A stretch of DNA of 64,000 bases from Streptomyces cellostaticus (GTDB lineage: Bacteria; Actinomycetota; Actinomycetes; Streptomycetales; Streptomycetaceae): positions 1 through 64,000 of the forward strand of contig NZ_JALLIN010000024.1 of NCBI RefSeq assembly GCF_023630175.1, written 5' to 3'. The notes below the pieces were generated by a model, which worked only from the letters and a program-made list of their open reading frames with translations, had not been told where the DNA came from and ran no database searches. Position numbers and translations under genes: made by a program. Shown piece after piece: positions 51,118-60,017 of this stretch (the stretch's first letter is position 1; each line of letters begins with the position of its first letter).

Positions 51118-53010
51118 ATGTCTGTCAGGATAGATGGGGAAATGTCGGGCGGGGTTCCGAGCCGATCAAGCCGGGCGCGGCGCATCCTGCGCGGCCCGCG
51201 CCCCGAGGCCGTCCCCACCCTGGTCGCCCGGGCCTGCGCCGTCGTCGGCGTCCTGGACATCGCCGCGGGGGTCTTCCCGCGCTTCCGCCACAGCCGTATG
51301 CATGCCATGGCCGAGGTGCTGCCCGGCTCCTTCGGGCCCTTCGCCGCGGCCCTCTCACTGAGCGCCGGCGTGCTGCTGCTGCTGCTCGCGCACGGGCTCA
51401 GGAGGCGCAAGCGCCGGGCGTGGCGCGCCGCCGTCGCGCTCCTCCCGGCGGGCGCCGTGGGCCAGTTCGCCTACCGGCACTCCCTCATCGGCGTGCTCAT
51501 ATCGGTGGCACTGCTGGTACCGCTGCTGCGCCACCGCGACGAGTTCGCCGCCCTGCCCGACCCTCGCAGCCGCTGGCGCGCGCTCGCCAACTTCGTCCTG
51601 ATGAGTGCCGGTTCGCTCGCCCTCGGCCTGGTCATCGTCAGCGTCCACCCGGGCCGGACGATCGGCGACCCGAGTCTCGCCGACCGCCTGACCCACGTGC
51701 TCTACGGCCTGTTCGGCTTCGAGGGCCCGGTGGACTACGCCGGCAACACCTCGTGGACCGTCGCCTTCTCCCTCGGCGCGCTCGGCTGGCTCACCACGGC
51801 CACCACCGTCTATCTGGCCTTCCGTCCCGAGCACCCGGCCGCCCGCCTCACCGAGGAGGACGAGGCCAGGCTCCGCGCGCTGCTGCGCCGGCACGGCCGG
51901 CGCGACTCCCTCGGCCACTTCGCGCTCCGCCGCGACAAGGCGGTCGTCTTCTCCCCCAGCGGCAAGGCGGCCGTCACCTACCGCGTCGTCTCGGGCGTGA
52001 TGCTCGCCAGCGGTGACCCGATCGGCGACGTCGAGGCCTGGCCCGGCGCCATCGAGCGCTTCATGGACGAGGCGCGGGCGCACTCCTGGACGCCCGCCGT
52101 CATGGGCTGCTCCGAGACCGGCGGCGAGGTGTGGACCCGTGAGACCGGTCTGGACGCCCTGGAACTGGGCGACGAGGCGGTGGTCGACGTGGCGGATTTC
52201 TCGCTGGCCGGACGCGCGATGCGCAATGTGCGCCAGATGGTCAAGCGCATCGAGCGGGCCGGCTACGAGACCCGGGTACGGCGCATCCGTGACCTCGGCG
52301 ACGCCGAACTGGAGCGCGTCCGCCGGGCGGCGGAGGACTGGCGCGGCACCGACACCGAACGCGGCTTCTCCATGGCCCTCGGCCGCATCGGGGACGCCGC
52401 GGACGGCGACTGCCTGATCGCCACCGCCCACCGGGTCGACGGCGTGGCGCGCAGCGCCCCGGGCAGGGCGGCGGCGGAAGACGGGCGGGCCGGGGAGGAA
52501 CCGGGCGAGTACGGGGACCTGAAGGCCGTCCTGCACTTCGTGCCCTGGGGGGAGGACGGCGTCTCGCTGGACCTCATGCGCCGCGACCGGAGCGCCGACC
52601 CGGGCATGAACGAACTGCTGATCGTCGCCGCGCTGCAGGCCGCCCCGAAGTTCGGCGTCACGCGGGTCTCACTGAACTTCGCGATGTTCCGTTCCGCCCT
52701 CGCGCGCGGGGAGAAGATCGGCGCGGGCCCGGTGCTGCGCGCCTGGCGCGGGCTGCTGGTGTTCCTCTCCCGCTGGTTCCAGATCGAGTCGCTGTACAAG
52801 TTCAACGCCAAGTTCCAGCCCCGCTGGGAACCCCGCTTCGTCGTCTACCGCGCCTCGGCCGATCTGCCGCGCATCGGCTTCGCCGCGATGCAGGCCGAGG
52901 GCTTCGTCGACCTCGCCCTGCCGCTGCCGCGCTTCCTGCGCCGGCGCGGCCCGGCCGCCGGGCGCCCCTGCGCGCACACGGTCGTGGAACGCGGCGTCCG
53001 GGCGGCCTGA
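51118..53010 (+). CDS. mprF: MprF-like lysyltransferase/phospholipid-modifying membrane protein
   Basis: A 630-residue protein with about six membrane helices (residues about 35-250) and a C-terminal DUF2156 GNAT-like domain (about 270-600): RDSLGHFALRRDKAVVFSPS, ASGDPIGD, NVRQMVKRIERAGYE, NELLIVAALQAA and LYKFNAKFQPRWEPRF. In MprF this domain transfers lysine from Lys-tRNA to phosphatidylglycerol, lowering surface charge. It has fewer helices than staphylococcal MprF. The start is ATG 51118 or 51142. A SigE-type promoter precedes it. Confidence 0.85.
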   Translation: MSVRIDGEMSGGVPSRSSRARRILRGPRPEAVPTLVARACAVVGVLDIAAGVFPRFRHSRMHAMAEVLPGSFGPFAAALSLSAGVLLLLLAHGLRRRKRRAWRAAVALLPAGAVGQFAYRHSLIGVLISVALLVPLLRHRDEFAALPDPRSRWRALANFVLMSAGSLALGLVIVSVHPGRTIGDPSLADRLTHVLYGLFGFEGPVDYAGNTSWTVAFSLGALGWLTTATTVYLAFRPEHPAARLTEEDEARLRALLRRHGRRDSLGHFALRRDKAVVFSPSGKAAVTYRVVSGVMLASGDPIGDVEAWPGAIERFMDEARAHSWTPAVMGCSETGGEVWTRETGLDALELGDEAVVDVADFSLAGRAMRNVRQMVKRIERAGYETRVRRIRDLGDAELERVRRAAEDWRGTDTERGFSMALGRIGDAADGDCLIATAHRVDGVARSAPGRAAAEDGRAGEEPGEYGDLKAVLHFVPWGEDGVSLDLMRRDRSADPGMNELLIVAALQAAPKFGVTRVSLNFAMFRSALARGEKIGAGPVLRAWRGLLVFLSRWFQIESLYKFNAKFQPRWEPRFVVYRASADLPRIGFAAMQAEGFVDLALPLPRFLRRRGPAAGRPCAHTVVERGVRAA

Positions 53011-53105
53011 TCCGTCCGCCGGGCGGTCCGGTCCACCCCGGGCGCCCGGCCCGGCCCGGCCGCCACCGCGCGTTCACGGCATCGCCCTGGGCCTACGCTG
53101 AAGGT

Positions 53106-54020
53106 ATGAACAACCTCAGCGGGCGCGGCCGAGTGGCAGGCCTTCCGGCATGGGACCGGTGCGCGGTCATGGGAGTCGTGAACGTGACTCCCGATTCCTT
53201 CTCCGACGGCGGCCGCTGGTTCGACACGTCCGCGGCCGTCAAGCACGGCCTGGAACTGATCGCCCAGGGCGCGGACCTGGTCGACGTCGGCGGCGAGTCC
53301 ACCCGCCCGGGCGCCACCCGGGTCGACGAGGCCGAGGAGCTCAGGCGCGTCATCCCCGTGGTCCGCGGCCTCGCCTCGGAAGGGGTCGTCGTCTCCGTCG
53401 ACACGATGCGCGCGCGCGTCGCCGAGCAGTCCCTCGCCGCGGGCGCCGCCCTCGTCAACGACGTCAGCGGCGGCCTGGCCGACCCCGCGATGATCCCCGT
53501 GGTCGCCGCCACCGGCGCGCCCTTCGTCGTCATGCACTGGCGCGGCTTCCTCGAGGGCGGCAACGTCCAGGGCGCCTACGAGGACGTCGTCGCCGAGGTC
53601 GTGGACGAACTGCGGGCACGCGTGGAGGCCGTCCTGGCGGGCGGCATCGCCCCCGACCGCGTCGTCGTCGACCCCGGCCTGGGCTTCTCCAAGGAGGCCG
53701 AGCACGATCTCGCCCTCCTCGCCCACCTCGACCGGCTGCGCGCCCTCGGCCACCCGCTACTGGTCGCCGCCTCCCGCAAGCGGTTCCTCGGCCGCGTCCT
53801 CGCCGGCCCGCAGGGCGCTCCGCCGCCGGCCCGGGAGCGCGACGCCGCCACGGCCGCCGTCTCCGCGCTGGCCGCACAGGCCGGGGCCTGGGCGGTTCGC
53901 GTGCACGAGGTGCACGCGAGCGCGGACGCGGTACGGGTCGCGCGCGCCGTGGAGGCGGCGCGCACGAACCCGTCCGCGCGGGGCGCGGACGGCGAGCACG
54001 GTGCGGAAGGAGCCCGGTGA
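53106..54020 (+). CDS. folP: Dihydropteroate synthase
   Basis: Condenses p-aminobenzoate with the pterin pyrophosphate; the sulfonamide target. The 304-residue TIM barrel has MGVVNVTPDSFSDGG, DVGGESTRPGA, NDVSGG and VVDPGLGFSK. SRKRFLGRVL holds the last loop. ATG 53106 follows TACGCT by six bases, a leaderless start. Its stop overlaps the GTG of the next gene. Confidence 0.95.
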   Translation: MNNLSGRGRVAGLPAWDRCAVMGVVNVTPDSFSDGGRWFDTSAAVKHGLELIAQGADLVDVGGESTRPGATRVDEAEELRRVIPVVRGLASEGVVVSVDTMRARVAEQSLAAGAALVNDVSGGLADPAMIPVVAATGAPFVVMHWRGFLEGGNVQGAYEDVVAEVVDELRARVEAVLAGGIAPDRVVVDPGLGFSKEAEHDLALLAHLDRLRALGHPLLVAASRKRFLGRVLAGPQGAPPPARERDAATAAVSALAAQAGAWAVRVHEVHASADAVRVARAVEAARTNPSARGADGEHGAEGAR

Positions 54021-54556
54021 GCGCCCCCCACACCGACGTCGAGCAGGTGGAGGCCGCCAACACCGCCTTCTACGAGGCGATGGAGCGCGGAGACTTCGAG
54101 GAGCTGTCCTCCCTCTGGCTCGTGCCCACCGACCTGGGCGTCGACGAGGAGTACCACGACCCGGCCGACACCGGCGTGGTCTCCTGCGTCCACCCCGGCT
54201 GGCCGGTGCTCACCGGCCGCGCCGAGGTCCTGAGGTCGTACGCGCTGATCATGGCGAACACCGACTACATCCAGTTCTTCCTCACCGACGTGCACGTCTC
54301 GGTCACCGGTGACACCGCCCTGGTGACCTGCACCGAGAACATCCTCAGCGGCGGCCCGGCCCCCGAGGACGGCGCCGAGCTCGGCCCCCTGCTCGGCCAG
54401 CTCGTCGTCGCCACGAACGTCTTCCGCCGCACACCCACCGGCTGGAAGCTCTGGTCCCACCACGCCTCCCCCGTGCTGACCGAGTCCGACGAGGAGGACG
54501 ACAACGGCCAGGACGGCGTCAACGGCGTGAATCCGGACGACGACCCCCTGCTCTGA
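54017..54556 (+). CDS. NTF2/SnoaL-like protein
   Basis: A 179-residue protein of the NTF2-like cone fold: VEAANTAFYEAMERGDFEEL at the N-terminus, SCVHPGWPVLTGRAEVLRSY, then TALVTCTENIL and a C-terminal ATNVFRRTPTGWKLWSHHAS. The tail is acidic (ESDEEDDNGQ). GTG 54017 overlaps the folP stop (GTGA), which ties it to folate synthesis, but no reaction is known. Confidence 0.88.
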   Translation: MSAPHTDVEQVEAANTAFYEAMERGDFEELSSLWLVPTDLGVDEEYHDPADTGVVSCVHPGWPVLTGRAEVLRSYALIMANTDYIQFFLTDVHVSVTGDTALVTCTENILSGGPAPEDGAELGPLLGQLVVATNVFRRTPTGWKLWSHHASPVLTESDEEDDNGQDGVNGVNPDDDPLL

Positions 54557-54563
54557 ACGGCCG

Positions 54564-54584
54564 CGCCCCGGGGAAGCCGGGGCG
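54564..54584 (+). terminator. Terminator after the folP pair
   Basis: CGCCCCGG (54564-54571) pairs with CCGGGGCG (54577-54584) around GGAAG, eight bases after the stop codon. Confidence 0.65.
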
Positions 54585-54585
54585 T

Positions 54586-54610
54586 GGTTGGAATCACGAA
54601 CCCGGGGTAT
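54586..54610 (+). promoter_or_regulatory. SigB-type promoter upstream of folB
   Basis: GGTTG (54586-54590) is separated by 14 bases from GGGTAT (54605-54610), matching the Streptomyces SigB-family pattern GNNTN-N14-16-GGGTAC/T. A housekeeping-like TAGATT (54723-54728) lies closer to folB and may be a second promoter. Confidence 0.4.
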
Positions 54611-54801
54611 GTGCCGCTACCAGCCCATGACGCGGCCGGGTTCCCCAGGGAGAACACGCGGTGAAACCTCCGGGTCCCGGCCCGGCCGGCACCCCGGTGC
54701 CCCGGCTCCGTCGGTGCCCGCAGGTAGATTCGTCCAAGGCCGGTGTGCCGTCCGCACATGGCACCGCCCGGCCGTTCCCGACGATTGCAGGAGTGATTCG
54801 C

Positions 54802-55161
54802 GTGGATCGTGTCGCGCTGCGCGGCCTGAGGGCCCGCGGGCACCACGGCGTGTTCCCCAAGGAACGCGAGGAGGGCCAGACCTTCCTCGTCGACCTCGTG
54901 CTCGGCCTCGACACCCGCCCGGCCGCCGCCGACGACGACCTGACGAGGACCGTGCACTACGGCGTCGTCGCCGAGGAGGTCGTGGCCGTGGTCGAGGGCG
55001 AGCCGGTGAACCTGGTCGAGACCCTCGCCGAGCGGATCGCCCGGACCTGCCTGAAGCACGACGCGGTGCAGGAGGTCGAGGTCTGCGTCCACAAGCCGGA
55101 CGCCCCGATCACCGTGCCCTTCGACGACGTGACCGTCACCATCACCCGGAGCCGAGTATGA
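54802..55161 (+). CDS. folB: Dihydroneopterin aldolase
   Basis: Cleaves dihydroneopterin to hydroxymethyl-dihydropterin. The length of 119 residues is standard. Signatures: RGHHGVFPKEREEGQ near the start, VNLVETLAERIA and VCVHKPDAPI. GTG 54802 has GGAG eight bases upstream; GTG 54793 lies inside that site and is rejected. Its stop overlaps folK (ATGA). Confidence 0.95.
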   Translation: MDRVALRGLRARGHHGVFPKEREEGQTFLVDLVLGLDTRPAAADDDLTRTVHYGVVAEEVVAVVEGEPVNLVETLAERIARTCLKHDAVQEVEVCVHKPDAPITVPFDDVTVTITRSRV

Positions 55162-55769
55162 CCCGACCTTTCACCCAGGGTCACAGCGACCCGACCGTCC
55201 AGCCGGTGCCCGCCGCGGTCGTCGAGCAGGTAGACGCCGCCGACACCACGCTGAGCAACCCCAAACGGGCCGTGATCTCCATCGGCTCCAACCTCGGCAA
55301 CCGCCTGGAGACCCTCCAGGGGGCCGTCGACGCCCTCGAGGACACCCCCGGGGTCCGCGTGAAGGCCGTCTCCCCGGTCTACGAGACCGAACCGTGGGGC
55401 GTCGAGCCGGGCTCGCAGCCCTCCTACTTCAACGCGGTCGTGGTCCTCAAGACCACGCTGCCCCCGTCCTCCCTGCTGGAGCGGGCCCACGCGGTCGAGG
55501 AGGCCTTCCACCGGGTCCGCGACGAGCACTGGGGACCGCGCACCCTGGACGTCGACATCGTCGCCTACGCCGACGTCACCTCCGACGACCCCGGGCTGAC
55601 CCTCCCCCACCCGCGCGCCCACGAACGCGCCTTCGTGCTCGCGCCCTGGCACGACGTCGACCCGGAGGCGCAGCTCCCCGGCCGCGGCCCGGTGGCCGAC
55701 CTGCTGTCGGGTGTCACCCGCCACGGCGTCGAAGCACGCGCGGACCTGGAACTCCGGCTGCCCGAGTAG
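55158..55769 (+). CDS. folK: Hydroxymethyl-dihydropterin pyrophosphokinase
   Basis: Transfers pyrophosphate from ATP to the pterin, giving the folP substrate. The 203-residue protein has an extra N-terminal tail of about 37 residues before VISIGSNLGNRLETLQ. Catalytic signatures are ETEPWGVEPGSQPSYFNAVV and RTLDVDIVAYADV (the HPPK DxD). ATG 55158 overlaps the folB stop. Confidence 0.95.
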   Translation: MTRPFTQGHSDPTVQPVPAAVVEQVDAADTTLSNPKRAVISIGSNLGNRLETLQGAVDALEDTPGVRVKAVSPVYETEPWGVEPGSQPSYFNAVVVLKTTLPPSSLLERAHAVEEAFHRVRDEHWGPRTLDVDIVAYADVTSDDPGLTLPHPRAHERAFVLAPWHDVDPEAQLPGRGPVADLLSGVTRHGVEARADLELRLPE

Positions 55770-55826
55770 TCGTTAAGGTCAAGACGACCACATTCCGGGA
55801 CGGTCCGGGGGAGCTGAAGGGGAACC

Positions 55827-56315
55827 GTGAAAGAGCTGCGCATCAGGGTGCTGGCCGGCGTGTTCGTCGTGGCCGGAGTCCTGTCCTGGGCGGGCGCCCG
55901 CCTGTGGAACTCGATCGGGACCCTGCCCAGCGTCCCCCTGGCCGCCCCCGTCGTCCTCGCCCTGATCGCCGTGGTCCTGCTCGCCACGGCGCTCTCGCTG
56001 CGCGCCCGCTTCAGGGCCCAGCGTGAGCGCCGCCCCGGCGCGAAGGGGGTCGACCCCCTGATGGCAGCCCGAGCGGTCGTCTTCGGCCAGGCCAGCGCCC
56101 TCGTGGCCGCCCTGGTCGCCGGTATGTACGGCGGCACGGGGGTCTTCCTCCTGGAACTCCTCGACATCCCCGCCCGCCGGGACCAGGCCGTCTACGCCGG
56201 CTTCTCGGTCCTGGCCGGCATCGCCGTCATAGCGTCCGCCCTGTTCCTCGAACGAGTCTGCAAACTCCCCGAGGACGACGACCAGGACCACACGGGCGCG
56301 GAGCCGGTGGCCTGA
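55827..56315 (+). CDS. DUF3180 membrane protein
   Basis: A 162-residue integral membrane protein with four predicted helices (about 8-28, 38-58, 85-105, 122-142). It belongs to the actinobacterial DUF3180 family, which is regularly found beside folK and sometimes rRNA or pantothenate genes. GTG 55827 has AAGGGGA upstream. Function unknown; its place in the operon suggests co-expression with folate synthesis. Confidence 0.85.
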   Translation: MKELRIRVLAGVFVVAGVLSWAGARLWNSIGTLPSVPLAAPVVLALIAVVLLATALSLRARFRAQRERRPGAKGVDPLMAARAVVFGQASALVAALVAGMYGGTGVFLLELLDIPARRDQAVYAGFSVLAGIAVIASALFLERVCKLPEDDDQDHTGAEPVA

Positions 56316-56330
56316 GGTTCCACCAGGGCT

Positions 56331-56383
56331 GACGGGCCGGGCGGCCCGTCCGCCGGTGATCGAGCCGCCGCTCGGGCGGCGGC
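56331..56383. terminator. Twin hairpins between convergent DUF3180 and folE genes
   Basis: Two 8-bp perfect hairpins lie in the gap: 56331-56350 (GACGGGCC and GGCCCGTC) and 56364-56383 (GCCGCCGC and GCGGCGGC). Confidence 0.65.
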
Positions 56384-56418
56384 GCCGGACACCTGCGACC
56401 GCCACGCCGGCGTGAGCG

Positions 56419-57024
56419 TCAGCGCGCCAGTATCAGGCTCATCGCCTCGGCACGCGTCGTGGCGTCCCGGAGCTGGCCGCGCACCGCCGACGTCGTGGTC
56501 TTGGCGCCGGGCTTGCGAATGCCGCGCACCGACATGCACATGTGCTCGGCCTCGATGACCACGATGGCACCGCGCGCCTCGAGGATGCGTACGAGGGAGT
56601 CCGCGATCTGGGTGGTGAGTCGTTCCTGCACCTGCGGGCGGCGAGCGAAGACCTCGACCAGGCGGGCCAGCTTCGACAGACCGGTGATCTTGCCGGTCTC
56701 GGCGGGGATGTAACCGACGTGCGCCACACCGTGGAAGGGCAGGAGGTGGTGCTCGCACAGGGAGACGATCTCGATGTCCTTCACCAGGACCATCTCGTCG
56801 TGCCCCAGATCGAACGTGGTCGTCAGGACGTCCTCGGGCTCCTGCCACAGACCGGCCAGGAGCTCCCGGTATGCCCGCGCGACCCGGGCCGGGGTGTCCC
56901 TCAGCCCCTCTCGGTCCGGGTCCTCGCCGACCGCGATCAGGAGTTCCCGAACGGCGTTCTCGGCGCGCTTCTCGTCGAACTCGCCGATGAAGCCTTCGCC
57001 GGCCAGCGTCACGGGGTCGGTCAT
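56419..57024 (-). CDS. folE: GTP cyclohydrolase I
   Basis: Converts GTP to dihydroneopterin triphosphate, the first folate step. The 201-residue protein has the zinc ligands in SLCEHHLLPFHG and in EHMCMSVRG, plus HVGYIPAETGKITGLSKLAR. ATG 57024 follows GAGG. It faces the folP-folK group and lies downstream of ftsH in the same direction but behind a strong terminator. Confidence 0.96.
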   Translation of the reverse strand: MTDPVTLAGEGFIGEFDEKRAENAVRELLIAVGEDPDREGLRDTPARVARAYRELLAGLWQEPEDVLTTTFDLGHDEMVLVKDIEIVSLCEHHLLPFHGVAHVGYIPAETGKITGLSKLARLVEVFARRPQVQERLTTQIADSLVRILEARGAIVVIEAEHMCMSVRGIRKPGAKTTTSAVRGQLRDATTRAEAMSLILAR

Positions 57025-57069
57025 CTGATGCCTCGTTCCTGTACGTACTGCCCGCGGGCATACGAAAAT

Positions 57070-57105
57070 GCCGCACCCCCCAGGCTAGAACCTGGGGGGT
57101 GCGGC
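57070..57105 (-). terminator. Strong terminator of ftsH
   Basis: A perfect 15-bp stem (57070-57084 with 57091-57105) around TTCTAG on the minus strand is followed by ATTTTCG, one of the few clear T-tracts in this GC-rich window. Confidence 0.85.
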
Positions 57106-57136
57106 GTTCATTCCGGGCCTGTCGGCCGGAACGGGG

Positions 57137-59176
57137 TCAGCTCTCGGGGCGGTCCTCCGGCGTCTGCTCGGTCACCGGGGCGGTGTCCGAGGCCGTGGAC
57201 TTGGCCGTGCTGATCGCCGCCGTCGCCCCGTTCGCGCCGTTGGTCAGTGCCAGCTCCTTGGGGGAGAGCACCGGCGGGCGGGTGGAGGGGGTGCGGCGGG
57301 AGGAGCCGGTCCACGCGGGCCGCGGCGGGCGCTTGTGGATCGTGGAGAAGACCTCCGCGATCTCCTCCTTGCCCAGGGTCTCCTTCTCCAGGAGGGCCAG
57401 GACCAGGTTGTCGAGCACGTCGCGGTTCTCGACCAGGATCTCCCAGGCCTCGTTGTGAGCGGTCTCGATGAGCTTCTTGACCTCTTCGTCCACCAGCGCG
57501 GCGACCTCTTCCGAGTAGTCGCGCTGGTGAGCCATCTCACGTCCGAGGAAGGGCTCGCTGTTGTCCCCGCCGAACTTGATCGCGCCGAGCCGCTCGGTCA
57601 TGCCGTACTGGGTGACCATCGCGCGGGCCAGGCTGGTGGCCTTCTCGATGTCGTTGGCGGCGCCGGTGGTCGGGTCGTGGAAGACCAGTTCCTCGGCCGC
57701 CCGGCCGCCCAGCATGTAGGCGAGCTGGTCGAGCATCTCGTTGCGGGTGGTGGAGTACTTGTCCTCGTCCGGCAGCACCATCGTGTAGCCGAGGGCACGG
57801 CCCCGGGACAGGATGGTGATCTTGTGGACCGGGTCGGAGTTCGGTGAGGCCGCCGCGACCAGGGCGTGACCGCCCTCGTGGTACGCGGTGATCTTCTTCT
57901 CCTTGTCCGACATGATCCGGGTCCGCTTCTGCGGGCCCGCGACCACACGGTCGATCGCCTCGTCCAGCGCCCTGTTGTCGATCAGCTTCTGGTCACCGCG
58001 GGCGGTGAGCAGGGCTGCCTCGTTCAGCACGTTGGCCAGGTCGGCGCCGGTCATGCCGGGGGTGCGGCGGGCGACGGCGGCCAGGTCGACGTCGGGCGCG
58101 ACCGGCTTGCCCTTCTGGTGGACCTTGAGGATCTCCATGCGGCCCTGCAGGTCCGGCGGGTCGACGGCGATCTGCCGGTCGAACCGGCCGGGGCGCAGAA
58201 GGGCCGGATCGAGGATGTCGGGCCGGTTGGTGGCGGCGATGAGGATGACGCCGCCCTTGACGTCGAAGCCGTCCATCTCGACGAGGAGCTGGTTCAGCGT
58301 CTGCTCGCGCTCGTCGTGCCCACCGCCGAGGCCGGCGCCGCGGTGGCGGCCGACCGCGTCGATCTCGTCGACGAAGACGATCGCCGGGGCGTTGGCCTTG
58401 GCCTGCTCGAACAGGTCGCGGACCCGGGAGGCGCCGACACCGACGAACATCTCGACGAAGTCGGAACCGGAGATCGAGTAGAAGGGGACCCCGGCCTCGC
58501 CGGCCACGGCACGGGCGAGCAGCGTCTTGCCGGTACCGGGGCGGCCGTAGAGCAGCACACCCTTGGGGATCTTGGCACCGACGGCCTGGAACTTCGCCGG
58601 CTCCTGCAGGAACTCCTTGATCTCGTGGAGCTCCTCGACGGCCTCGTCACAGCCGGCGACGTCGGTGAACGTCGTCTTCGGGGTGTCCTTGGTGATGAGC
58701 TTCGCCTTGGACTTGCCGAAGTTCATGACCCGGCTGCCGCCGCCCTGCATCTGATTCATCAGGAACAGGAAGACGACCACGATGAGGACGAAGGGCAGCA
58801 GCGAGAGCAGGACGCCGAGGAACGGGTTCTGCTTGGACGGCGACACCGTGTAGCCGTCCGGGATCTGCTTCTCCTGGTACTTGCTCTGCAGCGTGCTGGC
58901 GATGGTCACGCCCTGGTCGCCGATGTAGCTCGCCTGGATCTTGGAGCTGCCGTCGACCTTCTGACCATCCTTGAGCTCGACCTTGACGGTCTGCTCGTCA
59001 CCGGTGGTGAGCTTGGCCGACTGGACCCTGTTGTCGTTGATCGCCGCCACGACCTGGCCGGTGTCCACCGTCTTGTAGCCGCCGGACGAGCCGACGACCT
59101 GCATCAACACGACCACGGCAAGGACGGCCAGCACGATCCACATGACCGGCCCACGGAAGTATCGCTTCACGTCCAT
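57137..59176 (-). CDS. ftsH: Membrane AAA+ zinc protease FtsH
   Basis: A membrane-bound ATP-dependent protease of 679 residues. Two helices (PVMWIVLAVLAVVVLMQVVG at 10-29, and about 115-135) flank an external domain. Walker A is GRPGTGKT, Walker B IVFVDEIDA, the second region of homology ATNRPDILDPALLRPGRFDR, and the zinc site HEGGH. The C-terminal tail is Thr/Ala/Ser-rich. ATG 59176 (MDVKRYFRG) fits the family; ATG 59212 upstream (MAGGTGRHR) is possible. The promoter must lie in the 195-bp gap after hpt. Confidence 0.94.
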   Translation of the reverse strand: MDVKRYFRGPVMWIVLAVLAVVVLMQVVGSSGGYKTVDTGQVVAAINDNRVQSAKLTTGDEQTVKVELKDGQKVDGSSKIQASYIGDQGVTIASTLQSKYQEKQIPDGYTVSPSKQNPFLGVLLSLLPFVLIVVVFLFLMNQMQGGGSRVMNFGKSKAKLITKDTPKTTFTDVAGCDEAVEELHEIKEFLQEPAKFQAVGAKIPKGVLLYGRPGTGKTLLARAVAGEAGVPFYSISGSDFVEMFVGVGASRVRDLFEQAKANAPAIVFVDEIDAVGRHRGAGLGGGHDEREQTLNQLLVEMDGFDVKGGVILIAATNRPDILDPALLRPGRFDRQIAVDPPDLQGRMEILKVHQKGKPVAPDVDLAAVARRTPGMTGADLANVLNEAALLTARGDQKLIDNRALDEAIDRVVAGPQKRTRIMSDKEKKITAYHEGGHALVAAASPNSDPVHKITILSRGRALGYTMVLPDEDKYSTTRNEMLDQLAYMLGGRAAEELVFHDPTTGAANDIEKATSLARAMVTQYGMTERLGAIKFGGDNSEPFLGREMAHQRDYSEEVAALVDEEVKKLIETAHNEAWEILVENRDVLDNLVLALLEKETLGKEEIAEVFSTIHKRPPRPAWTGSSRRTPSTRPPVLSPKELALTNGANGATAAISTAKSTASDTAPVTEQTPEDRPES

Positions 59177-59371
59177 CCATACGGAGCGGTGTCGCCCCGT
59201 CCCTCCTGCCATAGTGAGTTTGATAAGACAGTTCTTCTGACGGTACCCCAGCATTGTTGCCCGAAGCCGCACGGAGCGGCATCGACGGCCGGCAATCCCG
59301 TCTCTGCATGCTCCAACGCGGCGAAACCCGCTGGGGTTCCCGATCGTCCTACAGGGAATGGCCCGGTTGGC

Positions 59372-59932
59372 TCAGCCGCCGTAGACGTGGGGCGCGAGCG
59401 TACCGACGAACGGCAGGTTGCGGTACTTCTCGGCGTAGTCGAGGCCGTAGCCGACGACGAACTCGTTCGGGATGTCGAAGCCCACCCACTCGACGTCGAT
59501 GGCGACCTTGGCTGCGTCCGGCTTGCGCAGCAGCGTGCACACCTCCAGGGAGGCGGGCTCGCGCGAGCCGAGGTTGTTGATCAGCCAGGACAGGGTCAGG
59601 CCGGAGTCGATGATGTCCTCGACGATCAGGACGTGCCGGCCCTTGATGTCGGTGTCGAGGTCCTTGAGGATGCGGACGACACCGGAGGACTGGGTGCCCG
59701 CGCCGTAGGAGGACACGGCCATCCAGTCCATGGTGACGGGGGTGGACAGCGCCCGGGCGAGGTCCGCCATGACCATCACCGCGCCCTTGAGGACGCCGAC
59801 GATGAGCAGGTCCTTGCCCGCGTACTCCGCGTCGATCTTCGCGGCCAGCTCGGCCAGCTTCGCGTCGATCTCTTCTTTGGTGATGAGCACCCGCTGGAGG
59901 TCGGCACCCATGTCTTTCGCGTCCACCCGCAT
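59372..59932 (-). CDS. hpt: Hypoxanthine phosphoribosyltransferase
   Basis: Purine salvage: converts hypoxanthine or guanine with PRPP to IMP or GMP. The 186-residue protein has the PRPP motif VLIVEDIIDSGLTLSWL, GVLKGAVMVMADLAR, VSSYGAGTQSSGVV and EFVVGYGLDYAEKYRNLP. ATG 59932 is chosen; GTG 59935 and ATG 59911 are alternatives. It lies between tilS and ftsH, a conserved order. Confidence 0.95.
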   Translation of the reverse strand: MRVDAKDMGADLQRVLITKEEIDAKLAELAAKIDAEYAGKDLLIVGVLKGAVMVMADLARALSTPVTMDWMAVSSYGAGTQSSGVVRILKDLDTDIKGRHVLIVEDIIDSGLTLSWLINNLGSREPASLEVCTLLRKPDAAKVAIDVEWVGFDIPNEFVVGYGLDYAEKYRNLPFVGTLAPHVYGG

Positions 59933-60017
59933 CACTTTCGGTCGTCCCGCACTTACGGCAGCACTCGCGTGCCTCCGGCCGCCCCGCCTGCCGGAGGGGT
60001 CCTCCGGGGCCGCGAGG

